NCBI GenBank assembly: GCA_037623315.1
Contig: JBBJJH010000003.1
Span: forward strand, 1 to 64,000
Origin: Halanaerobiaceae bacterium ANBcell28
GTDB lineage: Bacteria > Bacillota > Halanaerobiia > Halanaerobiales > DTU029
Length of the DNA: 64,000 bases
Reading direction: 5' to 3'
Made by a program: the position numbers and the translations under genes. The stretch's first letter is position 1, and each line of letters begins with the position of its first letter. Under the pieces are notes generated by a model. It searched no databases, was not told where the DNA came from, and saw nothing but the letters and a program-made list of their open reading frames with translations. This document shows, in pieces, positions 41,143 to 49,256 of this stretch.

Positions 41143-42235
41143 AATGACCATCCTCATTACAATATACAGCCTGCAAATATCGCCTCCATTGCTGTTTCCA
41201 TAAATTATGACTAAAGGCCTTAACAACCTGACTGGCTCTCTCACCTAAAATATTGCGTGCCTTTTGATTATCAATCAAGAATTGAACAGCTTTCCTAAAG
41301 CTTTTAAACTTAGGAGAAACTAAGATCCCATTATAACCATTAATTATCAAATTGCAAAGACCACCAACATTACTAGCTATAACTGCTTTTCCACAAGCCA
41401 TTGCCTCTATACAGGAAAACGAAGTTTCTTCACTATATTTGCTGGGAATAATTACTATATCAGCTTTTTGATAAATTTCTGGCATATCATGGGATTTTGA
41501 ATTATAAGTAATTACTCTCTCTCGTTTCAAAAAGTTTACTATCTCTAGATTACTTTCTATCGAATTTTTATCACCTATAGTTAATATTTCAATTTCTTCT
41601 GAACTATTTAAAAAATAATCCGCCAGTTGCAAAAAAGTATCAGAAGCTCTACAATTATCCAGACGATATGGATATAATATTTTTATTTTATCATCTATAT
41701 TCTGCTTTATTATTTCTTTATTATTAAATTTATTCAATTCTACAAAATTAGGAATTACCTTAATTTTTTCAGTACAAGCCGGAAAAATTGCCCTCATTAC
41801 ATTTAAAAAATTATAGTCACAGGATATCATTAGATCAACATCTTCAAGTATCTGCCCGCAAATCCTAATTATTTCTTCTTTCTTTTCTGTTTTGATGTCA
41901 GGACTATCCCAACAGACACCATGTGAAATTACTATTGAATTCTTTTTATAATAACTTGTTTTTTGTAAAAAAGTACTATAAAGAACCTTCTTGGATTGAC
42001 TATTTATTTCTTCAATTACAGCCTCAGGGGAAAAGCAGGCAACCCTATGACCAACTACCTTAACCCCTTTTACCTCTCTTATCCAGTTTTGATTGCCGTT
42101 TTGATGAACTTCTACTTCCCAACCCATTTCTTGCATTAATTCTATAAGGGCCCAAGCATATCTGTTCAGACCACCATTTACAAATTCTTCTCCAGACCAG
42201 GATAATAAGTTTGGTACATAAAAAGAAATTTTCAT
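41126..42235 (-). CDS. GT4-family glycosyltransferase
   Basis: A 369-residue GT-B enzyme with KISFYVPNLLSWSGEEFVNG at the N-terminus and, in the C-terminal donor site, EETSFSCIEAMACGKAVIA followed by NVGGLCNLIINGYNG. It is paralogous to the next protein (both share an ISHGVCWD/ISHGIYWD segment and the same C-terminal signature). The start overlaps the previous stop (TAATG), with GAGGTG upstream. Confidence 0.87.
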   Translation of the reverse strand: MKISFYVPNLLSWSGEEFVNGGLNRYAWALIELMQEMGWEVEVHQNGNQNWIREVKGVKVVGHRVACFSPEAVIEEINSQSKKVLYSTFLQKTSYYKKNSIVISHGVCWDSPDIKTEKKEEIIRICGQILEDVDLMISCDYNFLNVMRAIFPACTEKIKVIPNFVELNKFNNKEIIKQNIDDKIKILYPYRLDNCRASDTFLQLADYFLNSSEEIEILTIGDKNSIESNLEIVNFLKRERVITYNSKSHDMPEIYQKADIVIIPSKYSEETSFSCIEAMACGKAVIASNVGGLCNLIINGYNGILVSPKFKSFRKAVQFLIDNQKARNILGERASQVVKAFSHNLWKQQWRRYLQAVYCNEDGHYEKEI

Positions 42236-43356
42236 TAAGTAAACACCTCATTAATTAGATTTTTCCATTCTTGCTGCCAATGGTCAATGGAAAAAGAAGC
42301 AGCCACGTCTATACCTCTTTTGCTAATCTTTCTAGCTTTTTCTGGATAATCAATTAATGATTTAATTGCTTTTGTTAAAGTTTTAACACCAGGTTCTATT
42401 AAAATACCATTATAATTATTAATAATTAAATCAGATAGACCACCTATATAAGTACTAATAATAGCACAGCCACAGGCCATAGCTTCTAAACAGGATAAAG
42501 AGGTTCCTTCTGCTGCTTTAGTAGGAATTAATGCTATATCCATCTGTTTATATATATTTGACATTCTTTCAGGAGGCTGCCAATAATAGTACACTCTTTC
42601 ATGTTCAGAAGCCCACTTCGTCATTTCTTTTTCTAGCTGGTCATTATGTGCCCTACCAACAATATGAAATTCAATATTTTTATATTCATACGTTAAAATT
42701 TCAGCTACTCTGACTGTTTCATTAATTCCTCTAACTGAAGTAAGTCTGCGAGGATAAATAATTCTAATTGGATCTTGTTTTAGAATATCTTTTCTATTTT
42801 CAGGATTAAAAAGACTTAAATCAACAAAATTGGGTATAAAGCGAAATTTATGATCTAAACCTACCCAAGTCGCTTTAACCCATTCAATGAAAGCAGTATC
42901 AACAGAAACAATTTTTTCAGGTCCTGATAAAGATATCTTTAATCTTCTAAACCATTCTTTTCTTCCACTTTCTCCACCAATTTTATTATCAAAAAGGGGA
43001 TAATCCCAATAGATCCCATGAGAAATTGAAATACTCTTTTCTCTAACCTGAGGATATGCAAGGAAGCTTACAAAATATATTGCATAGTCTATATCAACAG
43101 CACGCTCCTGAAATGCTTGATTTAGCAATGGCATGGTTTCATAGGGATATTCACTGATTTTAATACTTTTAATCTTTACCCCCTCAAGCAGCTCTTTTTC
43201 CCAGCCACTTCCCACCTGCCACCATTCTACTTGAAAATCCATTTTATGTAATAATTTTGTTAATTCAATTCCATACCGTTCGGCACCACCATATATTAAT
43301 CTCTGACCTTCAGGGTCAAAGAAGTTACTTGTTAATATACCAACTTTCGCTTTCAT
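42235..43356 (-). CDS. GT4-family glycosyltransferase, first gene of the glycan operon
   Basis: A 373-residue GT-B enzyme: KAKVGILTSNFFDPEGQR and YGGAERYGIELTKLL at the N-terminus, IIYPRRLTSVRGINETVRVA at the hinge and AEGTSLSCLEAMACGCAIIS with GGLSDLIINNYNG at the donor site. ATG 43356 follows AAGGAG by nine bases; a longer reading to 43416 lacks a site. About 115 bases separate it from tnpC, with two hairpins between. Confidence 0.87.
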   Translation of the reverse strand: MKAKVGILTSNFFDPEGQRLIYGGAERYGIELTKLLHKMDFQVEWWQVGSGWEKELLEGVKIKSIKISEYPYETMPLLNQAFQERAVDIDYAIYFVSFLAYPQVREKSISISHGIYWDYPLFDNKIGGESGRKEWFRRLKISLSGPEKIVSVDTAFIEWVKATWVGLDHKFRFIPNFVDLSLFNPENRKDILKQDPIRIIYPRRLTSVRGINETVRVAEILTYEYKNIEFHIVGRAHNDQLEKEMTKWASEHERVYYYWQPPERMSNIYKQMDIALIPTKAAEGTSLSCLEAMACGCAIISTYIGGLSDLIINNYNGILIEPGVKTLTKAIKSLIDYPEKARKISKRGIDVAASFSIDHWQQEWKNLINEVFT

Positions 43357-43414
43357 TTTCTCCATCTCCTTATTATATCTAGTGTAAGACCTTAACAAAG
43401 GTCTATGTGATAAC

Positions 43415-43450
43415 ATTCTTACTTGAAAGACATATGTTTCAAGTAAGAAT
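43415..43450. terminator. 14-bp perfect hairpin between tnpC and the glycan operon
   Basis: ATTCTTACTTGAAA (43415-43428) pairs perfectly with 43437-43450 around an 8-base loop. A smaller hairpin, AGACC/GGTCT, lies at 43387-43403. There is no clear T run on the minus strand, so it may be a terminator of the recombinase genes, a processing site or part of an element boundary. Confidence 0.5.
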
Positions 43451-43470
43451 GAACTTTCTTGAATTTCTAA

Positions 43471-43848
43471 TTAATTTCTATCATAAACTGTTCCTCTTAA
43501 GATTTTTAACTGTCTTTTTAATTCGATATTTTCCCTTTTAAGTTCTTTAATTTTTTTATCTTTAGCCTGAATGACTGCATCTCTAGACTTGCTTGTTTTG
43601 TTTTTTTTACTTATCTGATTCATTTCAATATTAACCTGTTTTTGTCTTAAATCTTCAATTCTTTCTTTTATTTGATGATTATTATATAAAAAGGATTTAG
43701 ACACCCCACTTTCTTTGGCAACACTATTAAAGTTAATTTTGTCTTTATGCATAGAGAGATTTCTAATAGCCTTATCTGCTTTTTCTAAAGCAATATCTGT
43801 TCTTTTTTTAGCATGTTTTTTCAAACCTTTTGTGTTATCTTTAGCCAT
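43471..43848 (-). CDS. tnpC: TnpC-like protein of a Tn554-type element (DUF6262)
   Basis: A 125-residue basic protein with an HTH-like N-terminal half (INFNSVAKESGVSKSFLYNN) and a coiled-coil C-terminus (KDKKIKELKRENIELKRQ). Size, fold and position after two tyrosine recombinases match Tn554 TnpC (about 125 residues), which influences transposition frequency and orientation. ATG 43848 has GGGAGGT eight bases upstream and overlaps the tnpB stop. Confidence 0.82.
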   Translation of the reverse strand: MAKDNTKGLKKHAKKRTDIALEKADKAIRNLSMHKDKINFNSVAKESGVSKSFLYNNHQIKERIEDLRQKQVNIEMNQISKKNKTSKSRDAVIQAKDKKIKELKRENIELKRQLKILRGTVYDRN

Positions 43849-45796
43849 TAGATTGTACCTCCCTTGATCTAGCATTTTTATGAACAATTTTTTCTTCTCT
43901 AATTTTTATCAGCATTTTTTCTAATAATTTTAGATATTCTCTATTTTTTTCTATCCATAAATCCTTACCATTCTTTTTACTTCTCATGATTTGTTCTTTA
44001 ACCTTAAGTATTTCAGCTTCATATTCAGGTATATTTTCAACTGAAGTACAAAAACTAGCACAGTTTAGACAATGGTTTAACTGCTTTTTGCAGGGCAATT
44101 TAGAAGGTTTAAAGCACATTCCAAAAGGCACCTTTACTGCATCCAAATTTTCTTTAATGTACTCATATCTAATTAAATTTTCTTTGGCTTTTGCTACAGG
44201 GTTGATTTGTTTATTTTCAATATTTGTTTCTACTTTAAACAGGTCTAGATCTTTTGTTTTCTTCCATTTCTCATATAATTTATTCTCAGATATCTTTGCA
44301 TAATGAATAGTCATTTGTAGACTTGTATGACCTAATATCTGCTGAATAATACTAATTCCTATCCCTTGCTCTATATATTCTTTAGCCCTGGTATGCCTCA
44401 GTTGATGTGGAGTGAAATGATATATTTCCCCATTATGGTCTCTAATATCTTTTTCTTTGATTAATCTTCTAATTGAGTTTGCAAATACTTGCAAACTTAA
44501 AGGTCTTGTTTTTCTTGAACCTTTATACATATTAAACAAATATTTTTTAGGATTATTATTATCATCACTCTTTTTTTTAGTTTTTTTTATGCAACTATCA
44601 AGCATTTCTGCAACCTGATCTCTAATAGGTATTTTCAGATTAGCTATACCAGTTTTAGTAATATCTCCACATAATTGATTATTATATTTTTCCTCTTTTT
44701 TATTCCAAAATCTTTTCAAACAATTATTATGCCTAAGATTTAATATATCTGTTCCTCGCCAACCTGTTTCCCTAAGCAAGATATAGAAGGGGATATATTG
44801 AGGTCGATCTAAATCTCTGATATTATTATCAATTTGCTTTACTACAGGCTCTGGTATGAATTTAGCCTTCTTAACTTCATCTTTATTTAATTCCCTTCTG
44901 GGAATATCATCTTGAAATATTAAAAAAGACACTTCTTTTTTTGGTGCTTTTTCATATTGAGCTAGTTGTATATATTCTAAAAATGTTCTCACATAAGAGA
45001 CAAATTTACTTCTATAAGTCGGATTATTATCCTTAAACTCATTATTTAAATGATAAAGATAATCTTCTATATCTTGTCGATTTAATTGTTCAATAAAACC
45101 ATCTAAATAGCCTCGAGAATAAAATGATTTAATGAAATATTTGATTCGTCTTAAATTCTGAAAGCAATGACTAGCTGATCTTTTTGTTATAATTGTCTTG
45201 AGATAGTTTTTAACATCATTTCTATAATATTGGGGGATAGATAAAAAATTTAACGTCGGATTTGAAAGTCCACTTGCAGGAATTTTCGCTCCCTGTATGT
45301 TTTTTATATCCCAAATATCTTTATCAGTTTCATCTCTATCGTCATAAAAATCATGAATAAAGTTCAACAAATTATTTATAAAAGCAAAATAATTGGAGTT
45401 TGTTTTCCCCTTGTATTTTATTCCATGATTAATCAAATATAATTTCCATTTAATATTAGTTCTATCTATATTTATATCTAATAATGTGTTTACGTTAATA
45501 CAATTGCTTAGATGGCTTAATGCTGAGCCCATTACACTTAAACTGTTATATTTCAATAGTTCTTCTTTAAAATGGTATAAAAAATAGAACTTAACTTCAT
45601 TTTTATATCGATTACTTTTTAAATTAGAAAAATCATAATATCTCTTATTCCTTAATATTTTACCAAAGAAAATATCTTCAATAGAATCCCATTTATCATT
45701 ATTTAGCCAGTAAGCATTATCTTGCTTCAGGTATTCATTTATTTGGTCTTCCTTACTTAGCTGTCCATCTGCTTCAAGTAATTGAAATCTCCCCAC
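43841..45796 (-). CDS. tnpB: TnpB-like tyrosine recombinase of a Tn554-type element
   Basis: A 651-residue recombinase. The catalytic region is visible: first Arg in LLRETGWRGTDILNLRHNN, HQLRHTRAKEYIEQG, ILGHTSLQMTIHYAK with the nucleophilic Tyr. A C-terminal Cys cluster (CKKQLNHCLNCASFC) is probably a zinc site. The N-terminal extension is long, as in Tn554 TnpB (about 630 residues). GTG start with GGAGG upstream, directly after the tnpA stop. Confidence 0.88.
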   Translation of the reverse strand: MGRFQLLEADGQLSKEDQINEYLKQDNAYWLNNDKWDSIEDIFFGKILRNKRYYDFSNLKSNRYKNEVKFYFLYHFKEELLKYNSLSVMGSALSHLSNCINVNTLLDINIDRTNIKWKLYLINHGIKYKGKTNSNYFAFINNLLNFIHDFYDDRDETDKDIWDIKNIQGAKIPASGLSNPTLNFLSIPQYYRNDVKNYLKTIITKRSASHCFQNLRRIKYFIKSFYSRGYLDGFIEQLNRQDIEDYLYHLNNEFKDNNPTYRSKFVSYVRTFLEYIQLAQYEKAPKKEVSFLIFQDDIPRRELNKDEVKKAKFIPEPVVKQIDNNIRDLDRPQYIPFYILLRETGWRGTDILNLRHNNCLKRFWNKKEEKYNNQLCGDITKTGIANLKIPIRDQVAEMLDSCIKKTKKKSDDNNNPKKYLFNMYKGSRKTRPLSLQVFANSIRRLIKEKDIRDHNGEIYHFTPHQLRHTRAKEYIEQGIGISIIQQILGHTSLQMTIHYAKISENKLYEKWKKTKDLDLFKVETNIENKQINPVAKAKENLIRYEYIKENLDAVKVPFGMCFKPSKLPCKKQLNHCLNCASFCTSVENIPEYEAEILKVKEQIMRSKKNGKDLWIEKNREYLKLLEKMLIKIREEKIVHKNARSREVQSNG

Positions 45797-45798
45797 TA

Positions 45799-46923
45799 CT
45801 ATTCACCCTCCTTGATTATTTCAAGATCCAGATCGGAACTTATCTTTCTAAATTCCGCGCTAATTTCTTCATCTGAAGGGTGCACATAGGTGTTTAATGT
45901 TGTATATATATTCTTATGGCCAGCTCTTATTCTAAGGTGCTCAGCCTTCCAGCCTGCCTTTCTAAGAAGAGTGAGAGAACTATGCCTAAACATATGAGGA
46001 GTTGCATAGATTTCTGTTTTCTTTTTAAGACTTCTAAACAAATTATTAACATCTATATAATTCATTGACTCATTTTTATTCTTTCCGCTTAATTTAATAA
46101 AAATATGATTGGTATTAACTTCTGCTGTATGATATTCTACCAGATACTCCATAAACATATCTGCTAAATTTTGCGATATATCTATCTTCCTTGGACTTGT
46201 TACTGTTTTGATTTCAGCCCTGTTTTCAAATTCTCCTCTATCTTTTAGATCAATTATCATCTCATTTACATCAAAATCTTCAATCCATAAAGATAAAGCT
46301 TCACCAATTCTTAACCCTGTCTCATATAACAAAACAAGTATAAATTTATCTCTATAGTTACTACAAGCATTTACTAAAATTTCTATTTCTTCTTTGGATA
46401 AAGTTTTTGCTTTTTCTTCCGAAACTCTTAACTTTAGAATATTACTTAATACTTCTCTTTTGTTATGAGCAATTCCATACAAAAAACCTTTAAAATTCCT
46501 TCCAGGTCTTGTAACAAACATTTTAAGTCTCTCAGAAATATTATTACTATACTCTTCATGCCTTAAAATGTAATCATAAAACTTTAACACCGTGTTAATT
46601 ATCATATTAATAGTTATCGGTTCTCTTGCCACACCACCATTATCCATTGATATTACCTTTAAACTCTTATACGGATTCTGCAAGTAATTAACAAACAAAG
46701 ATAAATCATCAATATTAACATCCTTAAAATCTAAATCTCTTTCATTTAAATATTCAAAATACAACTTCAAGTGATAACAATATGCTTTTAGACTATTCCT
46801 TGCATAATTAGTGTTATCTTTAAATCTAATAAATTTCAATATTACTTGAATTGGTAAACCATCTTCATCAGAAACATAATACCTTTCTTTTTGTTCTTCA
46901 GTCATTACTTTAACTACCTTCAT
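45799..46923 (-). CDS. tnpA: TnpA-like tyrosine recombinase of a Tn554-type element
   Basis: A 374-residue integrase with an SAM-like core-binding region (ARNSLKAYCYHLKLYFEYL) and a catalytic domain with LLYETGLRIGEALSLW, TPHMFRHSSLTLL and RAGHKNIYTTLNTYVHP (R-HxxR-H-Y set). It is the first gene of the trio. Size and order match Tn554, which inserts site-specifically. GGGAGG precedes the ATG. An element end should lie in the non-coding region to its right, but I cannot define it. Confidence 0.88.
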   Translation of the reverse strand: MKVVKVMTEEQKERYYVSDEDGLPIQVILKFIRFKDNTNYARNSLKAYCYHLKLYFEYLNERDLDFKDVNIDDLSLFVNYLQNPYKSLKVISMDNGGVAREPITINMIINTVLKFYDYILRHEEYSNNISERLKMFVTRPGRNFKGFLYGIAHNKREVLSNILKLRVSEEKAKTLSKEEIEILVNACSNYRDKFILVLLYETGLRIGEALSLWIEDFDVNEMIIDLKDRGEFENRAEIKTVTSPRKIDISQNLADMFMEYLVEYHTAEVNTNHIFIKLSGKNKNESMNYIDVNNLFRSLKKKTEIYATPHMFRHSSLTLLRKAGWKAEHLRIRAGHKNIYTTLNTYVHPSDEEISAEFRKISSDLDLEIIKEGE

Positions 46924-47182
46924 TATTTGTTGCCTCCCTATACTGTAATGACTAATTATAGCACTTAAACTACTATAACTACTACAAATATTTAAACTAT
47001 ATATAAATTATTTGTAGTTCAAAACCGTACAAAAAGACCACTTAAAATACTATGAATACTATTATTTCAATACACTAGATATCTCTAGATCTTTTTTTCA
47101 AGAGCTAATTACCAGAACCAGCTTTTTAGATCCTACTGGATTCATCATTGTATTTATAATCAAGGATTCCAGTAAGAAAACT
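46924..47182. other. Gene-free stretch next to tnpA, possible element end
   Basis: AT-rich sequence with no gene. It should include the tnpA promoter and one end of the Tn554-like element, since these elements carry no terminal inverted repeats. Nothing further can be assigned. Confidence 0.35.
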
Positions 47183-47210
47183 AAGAACTAACTTTAAAAA
47201 GTTAGTTCTT
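47183..47210. terminator. 10-bp hairpin, probable terminator of the surface-protein genes
   Basis: AAGAACTAAC (47183-47192) pairs with GTTAGTTCTT (47201-47210); the loop TTTAAAAA can extend the stem. It lies beyond the 3' end of the minus-strand gene at 47505-47963. T-rich sequence (AGTTTTCTT) follows on that strand. Confidence 0.5.
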
Positions 47211-47221
47211 AATCTACCCTA

Positions 47222-47335
47222 TTATAAGGTTGCACCCAGGGGGCACTACCATTATTAAAACCTTTATTATTTAGTTGCACCCAGGGGCACTCCCATTCTT
47301 TAAAACCTTTATTATAAAGTTGCACCGGGGTTGGA
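47222..47335. repeat. 45-bp tandem repeat, about 2.5 units
   Basis: GTTGCACC occurs at 47229, 47274 and 47319, exactly 45 bases apart. Each full unit continues with CAGGGG(G)CACT and then AAAACCTTTATTAT. The GC-rich core is the same module found inverted at 9964-9985 and direct at 31459-31479. With three starts and no variable spacers it is not a CRISPR array. The remaining bases to 47504 hold no gene. Confidence 0.8.
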
Positions 47336-47504
47336 TCAACTTTGCTATTATAATATAATATTAGAAATTATTAATTATGAAATGCGTATAAATAGAACAA
47401 ATTGGCTTCGCCATCTTATTTAATATTGAAAATTTCTTGATGACAGAAATTATCCACAGACTACGAAAGTACATAATTTCCTAGTCATTAAAAAAAAATA
47501 AGTC

Positions 47505-47963
47505 CTAATCTACTGCAACAAAAATGAAGTCAATATCAACATCTAAACCCTGAACTATATTACCAGCATCCTGTGGTAAGCTAATAGTAAATTCCACATC
47601 TTCTTCACCAGTTGCTAATGTTAACTCCCTACCTGGACTTGCTGGTTGGTCAAGCAAATCATTTAAAACACCAGTAAATAATACTTCTTCTGTATCTGCA
47701 GGATCTGCAACAACACTTACTGTCAGTGTATTAGCAAGAATAGTAGTTAAACTAGGACTGTAATTTCTAGGAGTCCAATTTGCTGAAACAAAATAATAAG
47801 AATCAATAGAGCCTGTATTGGAAACATTTAATGCGCCAGAAAAACTGTCTCCTGTCTTGACATTACTTTCTTCTATAATTGCATCTGTTGGCGAAAGAGT
47901 TATATCTACAGAGGCATTACTTGAAAAGTTCTGATTGTTTGATGCCTGTGCGGTAAAGGCCAT
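47505..47963 (-). CDS. TasA/camelysin-like structural protein without a signal peptide
   Basis: A 152-residue protein. The pattern of a short N-terminal strand, DITLSPTDAIIEESNVKTGD, then ALNVSNTGSIDSYYFVSANW and a C-terminal VEFTISLPQDAG resembles the TasA/camelysin (CalY) beta-sandwich that builds biofilm fibres in Bacillus. Unlike those proteins there is no SipW-type or other signal peptide: the chain begins MAFTAQASNN, close to where a mature TasA-like chain would start. It is paralogous to the protein at 50785-51234. A strong AGGGGGG site precedes the ATG. An exact sigma-K-like promoter lies 43 bases further upstream. Composition is acidic, with no cysteine. Confidence 0.65.
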   Translation of the reverse strand: MAFTAQASNNQNFSSNASVDITLSPTDAIIEESNVKTGDSFSGALNVSNTGSIDSYYFVSANWTPRNYSPSLTTILANTLTVSVVADPADTEEVLFTGVLNDLLDQPASPGRELTLATGEEDVEFTISLPQDAGNIVQGLDVDIDFIFVAVD

Positions 47964-48005
47964 TTCTTTTCCCCCCTTTGTAAAATTACCTATAGTGTTA
48001 TAGGC

Positions 48006-48032
48006 TATTATATGTATTTAAAAATTAATCGT
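48006..48032 (-). promoter_or_regulatory. Sigma-K-like promoter (AC-N16-CATATAATA)
   Basis: On the minus strand AC (complement of 48031-48032) is followed after exactly 16 bases by CATATAATA (complement of 48006-48014). This fits the sigma-K form AC-N16/17-CATANNNTA. It is 43 bases upstream of the ATG at 47963, so this gene probably has its own start separate from the operon ahead of it. Chance matches are possible in AT-rich DNA. Confidence 0.5.
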
Positions 48033-48051
48033 TCTAAAAATCTATATATAT

Positions 48052-48474
48052 TTAATATCTAGAAGCAAGATTAAGAGTAATAGCCCTTCTTCTTAGAAAA
48101 TCTGTTTCAAATTTTACTGAAAAAATTCCTTTAATTTTATCTTTTTCTATAATTATTTTATCAAAAGAACAATCTATATTATTTATAGCAGGTAAATTAA
48201 AATTTTTATCCTCCCTTGAATTATCAGGCAAAAAAATAATTGCTGTATTTTTATAAGTAGCAATATCATTTCCCATTAAATGAGTATATTTAATATCTAT
48301 TATATATTTGAATTTTAATAATGATGGTTTATTGAAAATAAAATCTATCGCAATAATCATACAGCAAACCTGATCAATACTAATTGCTGTTTTTTTAATA
48401 TCAATAAGTACTTTTTCAGAGTAATTCAAATATATATTATTGATCATATTAACAATGAATTTTCTAGAAGACAT
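48052..48474 (-). CDS. Small protein of the surface cluster, possibly SPOCS-related
   Basis: A 140-residue protein rich in Ile/Lys/Asn, with alternating beta-strand-like segments (KVLIDIKKTAISI, KFKYIIDIKYTHLMG, DKIIIEKDKIKGIFSVKFE) and a C-terminus FLRRRAITLNLASR. The layout loosely recalls the SPOCS/DUF3794 protein two genes upstream, but identity is not clear. Its ATG follows the previous stop by one base, so translation is coupled. No signal peptide or membrane segment. Confidence 0.6.
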   Translation of the reverse strand: MSSRKFIVNMINNIYLNYSEKVLIDIKKTAISIDQVCCMIIAIDFIFNKPSLLKFKYIIDIKYTHLMGNDIATYKNTAIIFLPDNSREDKNFNLPAINNIDCSFDKIIIEKDKIKGIFSVKFETDFLRRRAITLNLASRY

Positions 48475-48475
48475 T

Positions 48476-48670
48476 TTACTTGCCCCTTTTTATATTATTA
48501 ATTGAAGCTAATTTTTTGTGATATATAGGCTTTTGGGGTTCTAAGATTATAACTCCCTCTTCTACTTTCATTCTTACAATAAAACCACAACAGGCACAGG
48601 CGATAGTTTTTTTCTCAACTAATAACCATTCTCGATGACAATAACACTTAATTATAATCTTAGCTTCCAT
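48476..48670 (-). CDS. Small zinc-ribbon-like protein
   Basis: A 64-residue basic protein with two cysteine pairs, KCYCHREW and IACACCGF, spaced about 15 residues apart as in a zinc ribbon, followed by beta-strand-like VRMKVEEGVIILEPQ and a lysine-rich tail. Function unknown; it may help assembly or fold stability of the neighbouring structural proteins. It is coupled to the next gene. Confidence 0.65.
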   Translation of the reverse strand: MEAKIIIKCYCHREWLLVEKKTIACACCGFIVRMKVEEGVIILEPQKPIYHKKLASINNIKRGK

Positions 48671-48751
48671 TATAATCCTCCAACAGTTTTTCGCTCTTCC
48701 TTTTTCTATTACCCTATAGCTTAGTGCTCATTAGATATCACTAATCAAAAG

Positions 48752-49228
48752 TTACTTTATTACTGGTAAACAAATAATTTTCTTTTTTAGTAAACAGGCA
48801 GATAGCCTAATATATATATCAACTTCAAGACTCTGAGAATTTATCAAATAATACTTATACTCTAGATTCTTATGAAACAACTTAATCTGATAATTTCTAA
48901 GGTGAAATCCTTTACTTATTTTTTTATTCAGGGTATTTTGGATAAAGTATTTATGTATCTCCCCATCTTTACCCAGATAAACAATATTATATGAAATAAT
49001 AAAAACAGCCTTTATATAAGTTTTTTCCTTTATAAAATCTACCTTTACTAATTTAACATCAAAGCTTAATACCTCTTTTATCTCTTCTTTTAGTCCCCAG
49101 ATCATCTCAAAACAATCTTTATAGTTTATCCTTAACTTCACTACATCAACACAGATTCTTATATAATCTGTTTTTCTAAGAGATATATAATTATTTTTAT
49201 TAGCACTTAGTTTTGTAAAAGAAGGCAT
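48752..49228 (-). CDS. SPOCS/DUF3794-like protein
   Basis: A 158-residue protein. Its central part (from SFDVKLVKVDFIKEKTYIKA, through IVYLGKDGEIHKYFIQN) and the C-terminal LEVDIYIRLSACLLKK follow the beta-strand pattern of the SPOCS (spore coat structure) domain known from SipL and other spore proteins. Similarity is by pattern only. ATG 49228 has GGAGGT six bases upstream; a reading from 49285 would overlap the previous gene. No signal peptide, as expected for a mother-cell coat protein. Confidence 0.55.
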   Translation of the reverse strand: MPSFTKLSANKNNYISLRKTDYIRICVDVVKLRINYKDCFEMIWGLKEEIKEVLSFDVKLVKVDFIKEKTYIKAVFIISYNIVYLGKDGEIHKYFIQNTLNKKISKGFHLRNYQIKLFHKNLEYKYYLINSQSLEVDIYIRLSACLLKKKIICLPVIK

Positions 49229-49256
49229 AATTTTACCTCCAAATTTCCGTAAGTTA

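Noticed and set aside
43415-43450. Attachment site of the Tn554-like element
   Set aside because: Tn554 ends are not inverted repeats, and I found no matching direct core on the tnpA side. It is kept only as a hairpin or terminator.
47222-47335. CRISPR-like array
   Set aside because: Whole 45-bp units repeat, not short repeats with unique spacers; only about 2.5 units and no cas genes.
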